This document shows positions 38,777 to 46,830 of a DNA stretch of 64,000 nucleotides, one piece after another (the stretch's first letter is position 1; every line of letters starts with the position of its first letter). The position numbers and the translations under genes are program-made. Location: positions 439,501 through 503,500 of the forward strand of contig NC_008380.1 in the NCBI RefSeq assembly GCF_000009265.1, written 5' to 3'. Under the pieces are notes generated by a model. That model made no database searches. It saw only the letters and a program-made list of their open reading frames with translations, and was not told the DNA's origin. The DNA is from Rhizobium johnstonii 3841. GTDB taxonomy: Bacteria > Pseudomonadota > Alphaproteobacteria > Rhizobiales > Rhizobiaceae.

Positions 38777-40306
38777 ATGAAGATCGTTCTGATCAATCCG
38801 CCGCATACGGCGATCGGCAGTCGCATTCCCGATGATCACCTTCCCCCGCTCGGCCTTCTTTCGGTCGGTGGCCCGCTGATCGACGACGGTCATATCGTCG
38901 GTCTCATCGATGCCGAGTTCGGACCGATGACGATAGCGGAGATTGTCAGCCGTGTGGCGGCCAGCGGCCCCGATCTGGTGCTGATCGGTCATTCCGGCTC
39001 GACCTCGGCCCATCCCACCGCCCGCGCGATCGCAGAGGCGGTCAAGCACAGCGATCGTGCTATCCGCATTGTTTATGGCGGTGTCTTCCCGACCTATCAC
39101 TGGCGGGAGGTGCTGGCCGAGACCGAGGCGTTCGATATCCTCGTGCGCGGCGAAGGCGAGGAAACGATGCGGCGGCTGGCCGGCACCCTGACGGCGGGCC
39201 GCCCGCTCGCAACCGTTCCCGGCATCGCCTATCGCAATGGCGATGGCGAAATCCTGGCAACACAGCCGGCACAGGCGTTCGCCGATCTCGATGCCTATCG
39301 TGTCGGCTGGGAGTTGATCGATCATCGCCACTACAGTTACTGGGGCGGCAAGCGCGCCGTCGTCATGCAGTTTTCGCGCGGCTGTCCGCATCTTTGCAAC
39401 TACTGCGGCCAGCGCGGTTTCTGGACCCGCTGGCGTCACCGCTCGCCGGAACTGTTTGCCCGCGAGATCGCCAGGCTTTATCGCGAAGAGGGTGTAGAAC
39501 TTATCAATCTCGCCGACGAGAATCCGACCTCCTCGCGAAAGGCGTGGCTCGCTTTTCTCGAAGCGATGATCATCGAGAATGTGCCGGTGCAGATCGTCGG
39601 ATCGACACGGGCCGATGATATCGTCCGCGATGCCGATATCCTGCATCTCTATCGCAAGGCGGGTGTCGTGCGCTGGTTGATCGGCATGGAAAACACCGAT
39701 GAGGCGACCTTGACGCTGATCAAGAAGGGCGGTGCCAAGGCAACTGATCGTGAGGCGATCCGTCTTCTGCGCCAACACGATATCCTGTCCATGGCGACCT
39801 GGGTCGTCGGTTTCGAGGAGGAGACATTGAGCCACCTCTTGCGGGGCTTCCGGCAATTGCTCTCTTATGATCCCGATCAGATCCAGGCGCTCTATGTGAC
39901 GCCACATCGCTGGACGCCGTTCTTCCGTATCGCCCGCGATCGACAGGTCATCGAAACCGACATCCGTAAATGGGACTACAAGCATCAGGTACTGAAGATG
40001 CGGCATCTCAACCCGATCGTGCTGGTCGCCTGCGTCAAGCTCATCGAGGTGGCGGTCCAGGCGCGGCCGAAGGCACTGCTGCGCATACTCTTCCATCGCG
40101 ATCGCGAGCAACGCCATTCCATGCGCTGGTATACGCAAATGGGTCGTCGCGTCTGGTTTCACGAGATCCTCGAATTCCTCTTTCGCCGCCGCCATCTCAA
40201 GGATGGCCCGACGCTCGAGAATTTCTGGGGCGCCCCGCAGGATTCAGAGGAGGAATCCATGTTGCGCCCGCAACGGTATGTGAAAAGCCTCGACGCGGCG
40301 GAATAA
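38777..40306 (+). CDS. B12-binding radical SAM protein, BchE-like
   Basis: A 509-residue protein with an N-terminal cobalamin-binding-like Rossmann domain (about 1-150, PPHTAIGSRIPDDHLPPLGL at the start). It is followed by a radical SAM domain whose cluster ligands are in SRGCPHLCNYCGQRGFW (C-x3-C-x2-C, about residue 202), then a helical C-terminal region. The cluster motif and size resemble BchE, the anaerobic Mg-protoporphyrin IX monomethyl ester cyclase of bacteriochlorophyll synthesis, and such genes are often labelled bchE. No photosynthesis gene is visible in this window, so the true reaction is uncertain. The ada gene follows 55 bp later. Confidence 0.8.
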   Translation: MKIVLINPPHTAIGSRIPDDHLPPLGLLSVGGPLIDDGHIVGLIDAEFGPMTIAEIVSRVAASGPDLVLIGHSGSTSAHPTARAIAEAVKHSDRAIRIVYGGVFPTYHWREVLAETEAFDILVRGEGEETMRRLAGTLTAGRPLATVPGIAYRNGDGEILATQPAQAFADLDAYRVGWELIDHRHYSYWGGKRAVVMQFSRGCPHLCNYCGQRGFWTRWRHRSPELFAREIARLYREEGVELINLADENPTSSRKAWLAFLEAMIIENVPVQIVGSTRADDIVRDADILHLYRKAGVVRWLIGMENTDEATLTLIKKGGAKATDREAIRLLRQHDILSMATWVVGFEEETLSHLLRGFRQLLSYDPDQIQALYVTPHRWTPFFRIARDRQVIETDIRKWDYKHQVLKMRHLNPIVLVACVKLIEVAVQARPKALLRILFHRDREQRHSMRWYTQMGRRVWFHEILEFLFRRRHLKDGPTLENFWGAPQDSEEESMLRPQRYVKSLDAAE

Positions 40307-40361
40307 AATAGACGCCCGATTTTCGGCGGACGGCGCAGGCACGGAATGCTAGAAAGCGGTC

Positions 40362-41435
40362 ATGCTCTTCGAACGCCCCGATGACGATACGCTCTATGAT
40401 GCCCTGATCGCGCGCAGCGCCGATTATGAGGGGCAGGCCTATGTCTGCGTCAAGACGACAGGCATCTTCTGTCGTCTGACCTGCCCGGCGCGCAAGCCGA
40501 AGCGGGAAAATACACTCTTTTTCGATACGATCGCCGCCTGCATGCATTCCGGCTTCCGCCCGTGCCAGCGCTGCAGGCCGCTGGAGCAGCCGGGCAGGGA
40601 GCCGATCGTCGATGAGCTGCTTGCTGCCCTGGACCGCGAGCCGCAGCTGCGCTGGACCGAGAATGAGCTCATGCGCCGGGGCCACGATCCTTCGACCGTG
40701 CGCCGCGCCTTCAAACGCGGGCTCGGCATGACCTTCCACGATATCGTCCGCTATATCAGGCTGGGCGAGGCGGCCCGGCAGCTGGCCGATGGCGCGCGCG
40801 TCATCGATGCGCAGCTCGATGCGGGATATGACTCCGCAAGTGGTTTTCGGGCGGCTTTCCAGCGGCTGGTCGGCATGGCGCCGGCGCTGTCGCAGAACCG
40901 CAAACTGCTCTTTGCCGACTGGTTCGACACCCCGCTCGGGCCGATGATAGCCGTCGCCGACCGGACGCATCTGCATCTTCTCGAATTCCACGACCGTAAG
41001 GCGCTGCCGACCGAGCTCGAGGCGCTGCAGAAGCGCGTCCGCTCCTCGGTTGCGATCGGCCGCACGCCGGCGATCGACCAGATCGAGACGGAGATCCGGG
41101 ATTATTTCGAAGGGCGGCTGACCGTCTTCAAGACGCCATTGGCGCACGGCGGCACGCCTTTCGAAAAACATGTCTGGGCAAAGCTCATGGAGATTCCTGC
41201 CGGCCAGACGCGCGCCTACGGCGATCTCGCCAGGGAGATGGAAAGGCCGGAGGCCGTGCGTGCCGTCGGCCGCGCCAACGGCGCCAACCAGCTCGCCATC
41301 ATCGTGCCCTGTCATCGCATCCTCGGCGCGGATGGTTCGCTAACCGGCTATGGCGGCGGGCTCTGGCGCAAGCAATGGCTGCTGCGGCATGAAGAGAAGA
41401 TCAGCACGCAAGCAAAGATGGAGGAGACAGCATGA
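40362..41435 (+). CDS. ada: Bifunctional Ada DNA methylphosphotriester/O6-methylguanine repair protein and regulator
   Basis: Ada transfers methyl groups from damaged DNA to its own cysteines and, once methylated, activates the adaptive response. The 357-residue protein has the full layout. The N-terminal zinc domain has Cys ligands in FCRLTCPARKP and RPCQRCRP. An AraC-type helix-turn-helix lies at about 90-190. The C-terminal MGMT domain carries the acceptor Cys in IIVPCHRIL (about residue 320). The stop overlaps the next start (ATGA), so a PEP-mutase-family gene is co-translated. Confidence 0.95.
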   Translation: MLFERPDDDTLYDALIARSADYEGQAYVCVKTTGIFCRLTCPARKPKRENTLFFDTIAACMHSGFRPCQRCRPLEQPGREPIVDELLAALDREPQLRWTENELMRRGHDPSTVRRAFKRGLGMTFHDIVRYIRLGEAARQLADGARVIDAQLDAGYDSASGFRAAFQRLVGMAPALSQNRKLLFADWFDTPLGPMIAVADRTHLHLLEFHDRKALPTELEALQKRVRSSVAIGRTPAIDQIETEIRDYFEGRLTVFKTPLAHGGTPFEKHVWAKLMEIPAGQTRAYGDLAREMERPEAVRAVGRANGANQLAIIVPCHRILGADGSLTGYGGGLWRKQWLLRHEEKISTQAKMEETA

Positions 41436-42202
41436 ACCAGAGTGAAAAGGCCAAGGCGTTCGGTGCATTACACCGCAAAGGCGATCCGGTTGTTCTTTAC
41501 AATATCTGGGATGCCGGGACGGCAAAGGCGGTTGGCGACGCCGGCGCCAAGGCGCTTGCAACAGGAAGCTGGTCGGTCGCCGCGGCCCATGGTTATGCCG
41601 ACGGCGAGAAGTTGCCGATGTCGGTGCTGGTCGAGACGGCAAAATCCATCACCGCTGCCGTCGACCTGCCGCTTTCGGTCGATTTCGAAGGCGCCTATTC
41701 GACCGAGCCTGAAGGTGCGGCCGCCAATGTCGCCAAGCTGGTGGAGGTCGGCGCTATCGGCATCAATTTCGAGGATCAGGTGGTAGGCGGTGGCGGGCTT
41801 TATCCGGCCGAGAGACAGGCGGCCCGCATCCGCGCCATTCGCGCCATGGCCGAAGGCAAGGGCATTCCCTTCTTCATCAATGCCCGCACCGATCTCTTCC
41901 TGGCCGAGAGCGATCTTTCCAAACATGCCGGTCTGGTGGACGAGGCGATCGAGCGAGGCAAGGCCTATGCGGCCGCCGGCGGCAGCGGCTTCTTCGTGCC
42001 TGGTTTGATCGATCCCGCCTTGATCGAGAAGGTCTGCGCGGCATCGCCGCTGCCGGTCAACATCATGATGCGGACGGGCGCCCCGGATGTGAAGGCGCTG
42101 GCCAAGCTCGGCGTCGGCCGCGTCAGTTATGGTCCGGGGCCTTACCGGTCGATGATGGAAAAGTTGAAACAGGAGGCGGCGGCGATTTATAGCCTGCTCT
42201 GA
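41432..42202 (+). CDS. Isocitrate lyase/PEP mutase-superfamily enzyme
   Basis: A 256-residue TIM-barrel protein of the PEP mutase/isocitrate lyase superfamily. Metal and substrate-binding elements are SVDFEGAYS (about 85), GINFEDQV (about 110) and FFINARTDLFL (about 148). The lyase Cys-containing loop KKCGH of isocitrate lyases is absent, so an oxaloacetate- or phosphonate-related C-C/C-P reaction is more likely than isocitrate cleavage; the substrate is unknown. It is translationally coupled to ada, an association whose meaning is not obvious. Confidence 0.82.
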   Translation: MNQSEKAKAFGALHRKGDPVVLYNIWDAGTAKAVGDAGAKALATGSWSVAAAHGYADGEKLPMSVLVETAKSITAAVDLPLSVDFEGAYSTEPEGAAANVAKLVEVGAIGINFEDQVVGGGGLYPAERQAARIRAIRAMAEGKGIPFFINARTDLFLAESDLSKHAGLVDEAIERGKAYAAAGGSGFFVPGLIDPALIEKVCAASPLPVNIMMRTGAPDVKALAKLGVGRVSYGPGPYRSMMEKLKQEAAAIYSLL

Positions 42203-42227
42203 CGTCGAATGCCCGAGGGCCGCAGAT

Positions 42228-42335
42228 CTAAAGCATGTCGCGCAAAAGTGTGCAGCGGTTTTGCGACAACGGCATGCGTAAAGACAAAGAGCTAAAGCGC
42301 GACGAGCGAATCCCAAAGATCGCGACGCGCTTTAG
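42228..42335. repeat. Two-palindrome intergenic repeat of about 108 bp (family B)
   Basis: Two hairpins: one with arms around GCATGTCGCGCAAAAGTGTG and its partner TTTTGCGACAACGGCATGC, the second with AAAGCGCGACGAGCGA and TCGCGACGCGCTTT. The ends are CTAAAG/CTTTAG. An inverted copy of almost identical length lies at 60117-60223. Size and structure resemble the RIME-type element described in rhizobia. Confidence 0.75.
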
Positions 42336-42373
42336 TACGACAGGCTGCGGCCCGCAATGAAATCCCGTTCCCC

Positions 42374-43522
42374 TCAGGAACGGAAGCGCAGATTTCGCCG
42401 CGTCAGCTGGCTGACCGAGGTGCAGCCCATCAGCTTCATGCCGCGCTCGATCTCGGTGCGCATTGTCTCCAGCGCCCGTTCGACGCCGGGTTGTCCGGCA
42501 GCGGCAAGCGGGAAGAGGTAGTAGCGCCCGAGCCCGACGGCCTTCGCCCCCAGCGACAGCGCTTTAAGAACATGCGTTCCCCGCTGCACGCCGCCATCCA
42601 TCATCACGTCGATCCGGTCGCCCACGGCGTCGACGATCTCGGCCAACTGGTCGAATGCGCTGCGTGAGCCGTCGAGCTGGCGCCCGCCATGATTGGAAAG
42701 CACGATGCCGCTGCAGCCGATCTCGGCCGCGCGCTTGGCGTCTTCGACCGACATGATGCCCTTCAGGCAGAATGGCCCGCCCCATTCGCGCACCATCTCC
42801 GCCACGTCGTCCCACGACATCGAGGGGTCAAGCATCTCGGTGAAGTATCGGCTGATCGACAGCGCGCCGCCATCCATCTTGACGTGGTTTTCGAGCTGCG
42901 GCAGCCGGAAGCGCTCGTGCGTCAGCCAGTCGATCGCCCAGGAGGGCTTGACCGCGAACTGGGTCATGCCGGCAAGATTGAGCTTGAAGGGAATGGCAAA
43001 GCCCGTGCGCTTGTCGCGCTCGCGGTTGCCGCCGGTGATGCTGTCGACCGTCAGCATCATCGCCTGCACGCCGGCATTTTTCGCGCGCGCCATCATCTCG
43101 CGGTTGAGGCCGCGGTCCTTGTGGAAGTAGAACTGATAGACCTGCGGCCCGTTGCTGATTTGTCTCGCTTCCTCCAGGCTAATCGTGCCGAGCGAGGAGA
43201 CGCCGAACATCGTCCCGTGTTTTGCCGCCGCGGCCGCGACCGCCCGCTCCCCCTGGTGGTGGAAAAGGCGCTGCAACGCCGTCGGTGAGCAATAGACCGG
43301 CATTGCGAGCTTCTGCCCCATGACGGTCACCGACATATCGACATCGGCCACACCGCGCAAAACGTCGGGCACCAGATCGCAAGCCTCGAAGGCGGCCGTA
43401 TTGCGCCGGTAGGTCACCTCGTCATCGGCGCCGCCGTCTATATAGTCGAATATCGGTCCGGGAAGACGCCGTTTGGCCATGCGCCGGAAATCGTGAAAAT
43501 TATAGCAGTCTGTCAGGCGCAT
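42374..43522 (-). CDS. lldD: FMN-dependent L-lactate dehydrogenase / alpha-hydroxy-acid oxidase
   Basis: Oxidises L-lactate to pyruvate, passing electrons to the respiratory chain. The 382-residue TIM-barrel flavoprotein has the FMN-binding start DYIDGGADDE, the active-site SNHGGRQLDGSRSA (catalytic His and Arg), and MMDGGVQRGTHVLKALSLGA, which binds the FMN phosphate. It could also act on related 2-hydroxy acids. It lies 67 bp downstream of argB on the same strand and may be cotranscribed, although the pathways are unrelated. Confidence 0.88.
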   Translation of the reverse strand: MRLTDCYNFHDFRRMAKRRLPGPIFDYIDGGADDEVTYRRNTAAFEACDLVPDVLRGVADVDMSVTVMGQKLAMPVYCSPTALQRLFHHQGERAVAAAAAKHGTMFGVSSLGTISLEEARQISNGPQVYQFYFHKDRGLNREMMARAKNAGVQAMMLTVDSITGGNRERDKRTGFAIPFKLNLAGMTQFAVKPSWAIDWLTHERFRLPQLENHVKMDGGALSISRYFTEMLDPSMSWDDVAEMVREWGGPFCLKGIMSVEDAKRAAEIGCSGIVLSNHGGRQLDGSRSAFDQLAEIVDAVGDRIDVMMDGGVQRGTHVLKALSLGAKAVGLGRYYLFPLAAAGQPGVERALETMRTEIERGMKLMGCTSVSQLTRRNLRFRS

Positions 43523-43589
43523 TTCGTTCCTCGATACCCTGTTCCCGTGCCAGGAAGATCCGCCCTCGTGGTGAAGGGCGCAGCCTCGT

Positions 43590-44477
43590 TCAGGGAACGA
43601 TCAGCGTTCCGACGCCGTGCTCGGTGAAGATTTCGAGCAGGACGGAATGGGCGGTCTTGCCGTTCAGGATGACGACGCCCTGCACGCCGGCCTTGATCGC
43701 ATCGATGCAGGTCTCGACCTTCGGGATCATGCCGCCGGAGATCGTGCCATCGGCGATCAGCGCATGCGCTTCGGCGACGGAAAGCTCCTTGATGAGCTGG
43801 CCGTTCTTGTCGAGCACGCCGGGCACATCGGTCAGGAACAGCAGCCGGGTGGCGTTCAACGCACCGGCAATGGCGCCGGCGAACGTGTCGGCATTGATAT
43901 TGTAGGTGGCGCCGTCGCGGCCAGGCGCCACGGGGGCGATAACCGGGATCATCTCGGAGCGGGCAAGCAGATCGAGCAGCGTCCGGTCGACCTCGACCAC
44001 TTCGCCGACGAAACCGAGATCGAGCACGCGCTCGATGTTCGAATCCGGATCCTTCACGGTCTTGCGCGCCTTTTCGGCGAAGACCATGTTGCCGTCCTTG
44101 CCGCAAAGGCCGATCGCCCATTCGCCGGTCTGGTTGATGAGCGCGACGATTTCCTTGTTGATCGAGCCGGCGAGCACCATCTCGACGATCTCGACCGTTT
44201 TCTGGTCGGTGACGCGAAGGCCGCCCTCGAATTTCGATTCGATGCCCATCTTGCTCAGCATGGCGCCGATCTGCGGGCCGCCGCCGTGAACGACGATCGG
44301 GTTGACGCCCGATTGCTTCAAGAGCGCGATGTCGCTGGCAAAGGCCTTGCCGAGCTCGGGATTGCCCATGGCGTGGCCGCCATATTTCACGACAATCGTC
44401 TTGTTCTCGTAACGCTGCATGAAGGGCAGTGCCTTGGCCAGAAGCCGTGCCTGCATTTCGCTTTCGGTTTCGTTCAT
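43590..44477 (-). CDS. argB: Acetylglutamate kinase
   Basis: Second step of arginine synthesis, phosphorylating N-acetylglutamate; in many bacteria it is relieved from arginine inhibition by PII. The 295-residue form starting at 44477 ([13 protein letters not shown]) matches the family; an extension to 44663 overlaps the sigma-factor gene promoter region. Motifs include [24 protein letters not shown] and [16 protein letters not shown] long mobile N-terminal helix typical of arginine-sensitive enzymes is present. Confidence 0.96.
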   Translation of the reverse strand: MNETESEMQARLLAKALPFMQRYENKTIVVKYGGHAMGNPELGKAFASDIALLKQSGVNPIVVHGGGPQIGAMLSKMGIESKFEGGLRVTDQKTVEIVEMVLAGSINKEIVALINQTGEWAIGLCGKDGNMVFAEKARKTVKDPDSNIERVLDLGFVGEVVEVDRTLLDLLARSEMIPVIAPVAPGRDGATYNINADTFAGAIAGALNATRLLFLTDVPGVLDKNGQLIKELSVAEAHALIADGTISGGMIPKVETCIDAIKAGVQGVVILNGKTAHSVLLEIFTEHGVGTLIVP

Positions 44478-44620
44478 GGGAACCCCGCAGAATTGTTCGC
44501 GGCCTTTTATCGCAAGTTTCTGACAGAGGGAATAATCCAGAGGGCAATAGTTTTTCGTATCTGTCGCGGAGCCGGACGTCGTTACCGTCTGGCGCACGCA
44601 AGCTTGAGATGAGGAACGGC

Positions 44621-45160
44621 ATGCAAGGCGATGAGATCGCAGACTTGATCGGCCGCGTCGCACTCGGCGATCGCAGGGCTTTCGTGGCCCTCTACAATCA
44701 GACAGGACCGAAACTTTTTTCGATCTGCCTGCGTATCTTGAAGGATCGCACGGAAGCCGAAGAAGCCCTGCAGGAAGTCTATATCAGCATCTGGCAACGC
44801 GCTCGCAGCTTCTCCGTCGCCTCGGGTTCGTCCTCGGCATGGCTGGCCGCAATTGCCCGCAACCGGTCGATCGATGCGCTGCGGGCACGCAAGCCCGTCG
44901 CCGACGAATTGGACACGGTCTACGATCTTGCCGATGCCGGACCCGACCCGGAAATGCAGACGGTGACCAAGGATGAAGGAAGGCGGATTGACACCTGCAT
45001 GGAAGAGTTGGAAGCTGATCGCGCGGTCGCGGTGAAACGGGCTTATGTCGAAGGGCTGAGCTATCAGGAACTGGCCGATCAGTTTGGTGTCCCGCTGAAC
45101 ACGATGCGGACCTGGCTCAGGCGCAGCCTCTTGAAACTGAGAGAGTGCATGGAACGATGA
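44621..45160 (+). CDS. ECF RNA polymerase sigma factor (SigK-like)
   Basis: A 179-residue ECF sigma factor with region 2 ([20 protein letters not shown]...[15 protein letters not shown]) and region 4 helix-turn-helix ([23 protein letters not shown]). The start at 44621 was chosen for the GAGGAAC ribosome site; another in-frame ATG lies at 44609. Its stop overlaps the next gene (ATGA), which encodes an RskA-type anti-sigma factor. A fasciclin-domain gene follows. The arrangement parallels the mycobacterial SigK-RskA-MPT70/83 module. Confidence 0.93.
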   Translation: MQGDEIADLIGRVALGDRRAFVALYNQTGPKLFSICLRILKDRTEAEEALQEVYISIWQRARSFSVASGSSSAWLAAIARNRSIDALRARKPVADELDTVYDLADAGPDPEMQTVTKDEGRRIDTCMEELEADRAVAVKRAYVEGLSYQELADQFGVPLNTMRTWLRRSLLKLRECMER

Positions 45161-45876
45161 CATCGCCCGACAAAAGCAAGGGAGACCGCTCCCGCGACGA
45201 GGTTCTCGCCGGCGAATATGTGCTTGGCGTCCTGTCGTTGCAGGATCGCCGGGTGGTGGAAGAGCGCATGCGGCACGACCGCCCCTTCGCCGCGATCGTC
45301 AGCCGCTGGGAAACCAACCTCTCCGCCTTCAACGACGAGTATGAAGGCGTTGCTCCGAACCGGGAAACCTTCAAGCAGATCGAGGCGCGACTTTTCGGCG
45401 ATGGCCAAAAGCCCCCCTCCTTTTCGCAGGGGCTCTGGAATTCCGCCGTTTTCTGGCGCTCGCTGAGCTTCGCCTGCATCGTCGTCGCCGCCAGCGCCGT
45501 CATCTTCGCCTCGGGCGTGGTGCCGGAACCGCAGGGGCCTGCACCACTGGTAGCCTCGCTTTCGGGCCAGAACAGCACCATCAATCTTCTTGCCTCCTAC
45601 GAGCTTCAGAGCGGCCGGCTGAAAATCGTGCCGGTCGCCGCCGGCAAGCCGGAGGAGAAGTCGCTGGAACTTTGGCTGGTCCCGGGCAGCGGCATGACGA
45701 GATCGCTCGGTGTCTTCCAGCCGGGCGAAAGCGGTGAACTCGTTATTCCCGCCGAACTGCGCAGCATGATAGCCGATGGCGCAACGCTTGCCGTCAGTCT
45801 CGAACCCTTCGGCGGTTCGCCGACCGGCCAGGCGACTGGTCCGGTGATCGCAAGCGGTCCCCTGCGCCGACCATAA
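45157..45876 (+). CDS. RskA-type anti-sigma factor
   Basis: A 239-residue single-pass membrane protein. The N-terminal cytoplasmic anti-sigma domain (about 1-90, with LAGEYVLGVLSLQDRRVVEERM) precedes one membrane helix (about 103-125). The periplasmic RskA domain (about 130-239) contains LELWLVPGSGMTRSLGVF. In this family signal-induced proteolysis of the periplasmic part releases the sigma factor. It starts inside the sigma gene's stop codon, which ensures near-stoichiometric synthesis. Confidence 0.92.
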   Translation: MTSPDKSKGDRSRDEVLAGEYVLGVLSLQDRRVVEERMRHDRPFAAIVSRWETNLSAFNDEYEGVAPNRETFKQIEARLFGDGQKPPSFSQGLWNSAVFWRSLSFACIVVAASAVIFASGVVPEPQGPAPLVASLSGQNSTINLLASYELQSGRLKIVPVAAGKPEEKSLELWLVPGSGMTRSLGVFQPGESGELVIPAELRSMIADGATLAVSLEPFGGSPTGQATGPVIASGPLRRP

Positions 45877-45909
45877 TCTGTGTCGGCCATAAATCATTTT
45901 CTCCTGCCT

Positions 45910-45935
45910 GAAACTCTTCCGCGCGGCTCTCCGTA
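45910..45935 (+). promoter_or_regulatory. Possible ECF-type promoter before the fasciclin gene
   Basis: GAAAC at 45910-45914, a 17-nt spacer and CGTA at 45932-45935 loosely match ECF-sigma promoters (GGAAC-N16/17-CGTT type). It lies 65 bp before the fasciclin gene, inside the 124-bp gap. I did not find a good matching copy upstream of the sigma gene, so support is weak. Confidence 0.3.
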
Positions 45936-46000
45936 GTTCAAAATGTCCGGACGACGCTCAGGCATAAAGCCCGCGGATGGTGTCCGGTGAGGAGAAAATC

Positions 46001-46555
46001 ATGATCAAGTCCGTATTGCGCGGCTTCGCGCTCGCCACTGCCATGTCCGCCGTCGCCTTTGCCGCCGCGAAAAACCCGACGGTCGGCGGTGCTGCGATGT
46101 TCGATAGCAAGAACATCATCGAGAACGCCGTGAACTCCAAGGATCACACGACGCTGGTCGCCGCCGTCAAGGCAGCAGGCCTCGTCGGCACGCTCGAGGG
46201 CAAGGGCCCCTTCACCGTCTTTGCGCCGACCAACGAAGCTTTTGCCGCGCTGCCGAAGGGCACCGTCGATACGCTGCTGAAGCCGGAAAACAAGGCGACG
46301 CTGACCAAGGTTTTGACCTGCCACGTCGTTGCCGCCGATGCGATGGCCAAGACCGTTGCCAAGATGATCAAGGATGACGGCGGCGAGCACGACATCAAGA
46401 CCGTCGGCGGCTGCGTGCTGAAAGCCAAGGAAAGCATGGGCAAGATCACCCTGACCGATGAAAACGGCGGCGTCTCCCATGTGACGATCGCCGACGTCAA
46501 GCAGTCGAACGGCGTCATCCACGTCGTCGACAAGGTGCTGCTGCCGAAGATGTAA
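46001..46555 (+). CDS. Secreted fasciclin-domain protein
   Basis: A 184-residue protein with an N-terminal signal peptide (about 1-22, ending SAVAFAAA). A single FAS1 domain follows (about 45-182), with H1 motif GPFTVFAPTNEAFAAL and the H2-region IHVVDKVLLP at the end. FAS1 domains mediate adhesion to surfaces or carbohydrates. Rhizobial relatives include Nex18-like proteins reported as symbiosis-associated. The position directly downstream of the SigK/RskA-like pair suggests it belongs to that sigma factor's regulon. Confidence 0.9.
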   Translation: MIKSVLRGFALATAMSAVAFAAAKNPTVGGAAMFDSKNIIENAVNSKDHTTLVAAVKAAGLVGTLEGKGPFTVFAPTNEAFAALPKGTVDTLLKPENKATLTKVLTCHVVAADAMAKTVAKMIKDDGGEHDIKTVGGCVLKAKESMGKITLTDENGGVSHVTIADVKQSNGVIHVVDKVLLPKM

Positions 46556-46590
46556 ACCCGCTCGTATCGGCAGACGCATTGGGGCGCTCC

Positions 46591-46694
46591 TAGAGCAATT
46601 CCAGGAAAGGTGCAGAGCGGTTTTCCGTCCGGAATTGCGCAAAAACAAAAGGTTAGAGCGGTTCTGCGCTTCCATAAAAAGCTGAACCGCTCTA
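46591..46694. repeat. Family D palindromic repeat (GAGCAATTCC type)
   Basis: AGAGCAATTCCAGGAAA pairs through an inner segment with TTTTCCGTCCGGAATTGC. A second palindrome, AGAGCGGTTCTGCGCTT...GCTGAACCGCTCT, follows. A copy of the first palindrome, with a shortened second, lies at 54850-54929. Confidence 0.65.
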
Positions 46695-46728
46695 ATGGCG
46701 CCCCAAACACAGATTGATGAGGTGGCTA

Positions 46729-46830
46729 GCGCATAACCCCGAAATCGGAATCGATTTTCGGAAAGGATTACGCGCAGATTCAAAGTGATAGAGCGTCCTT
46801 AGCGCGTCTGAAAAGACGCGCGGCGCTCTA
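46729..46830. repeat. Family C palindromic repeat, inverted copy
   Basis: Reverse complement of the element at 25817-25919: GAATCGATTTTCGG arm, ATTCAAAGTGATAGAGCGTC, then GCGCGTCTGAAAAGACGCGC and GGCGCTCTA. Its last bases include the stop codon of the downstream kinase gene. Confidence 0.7.
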
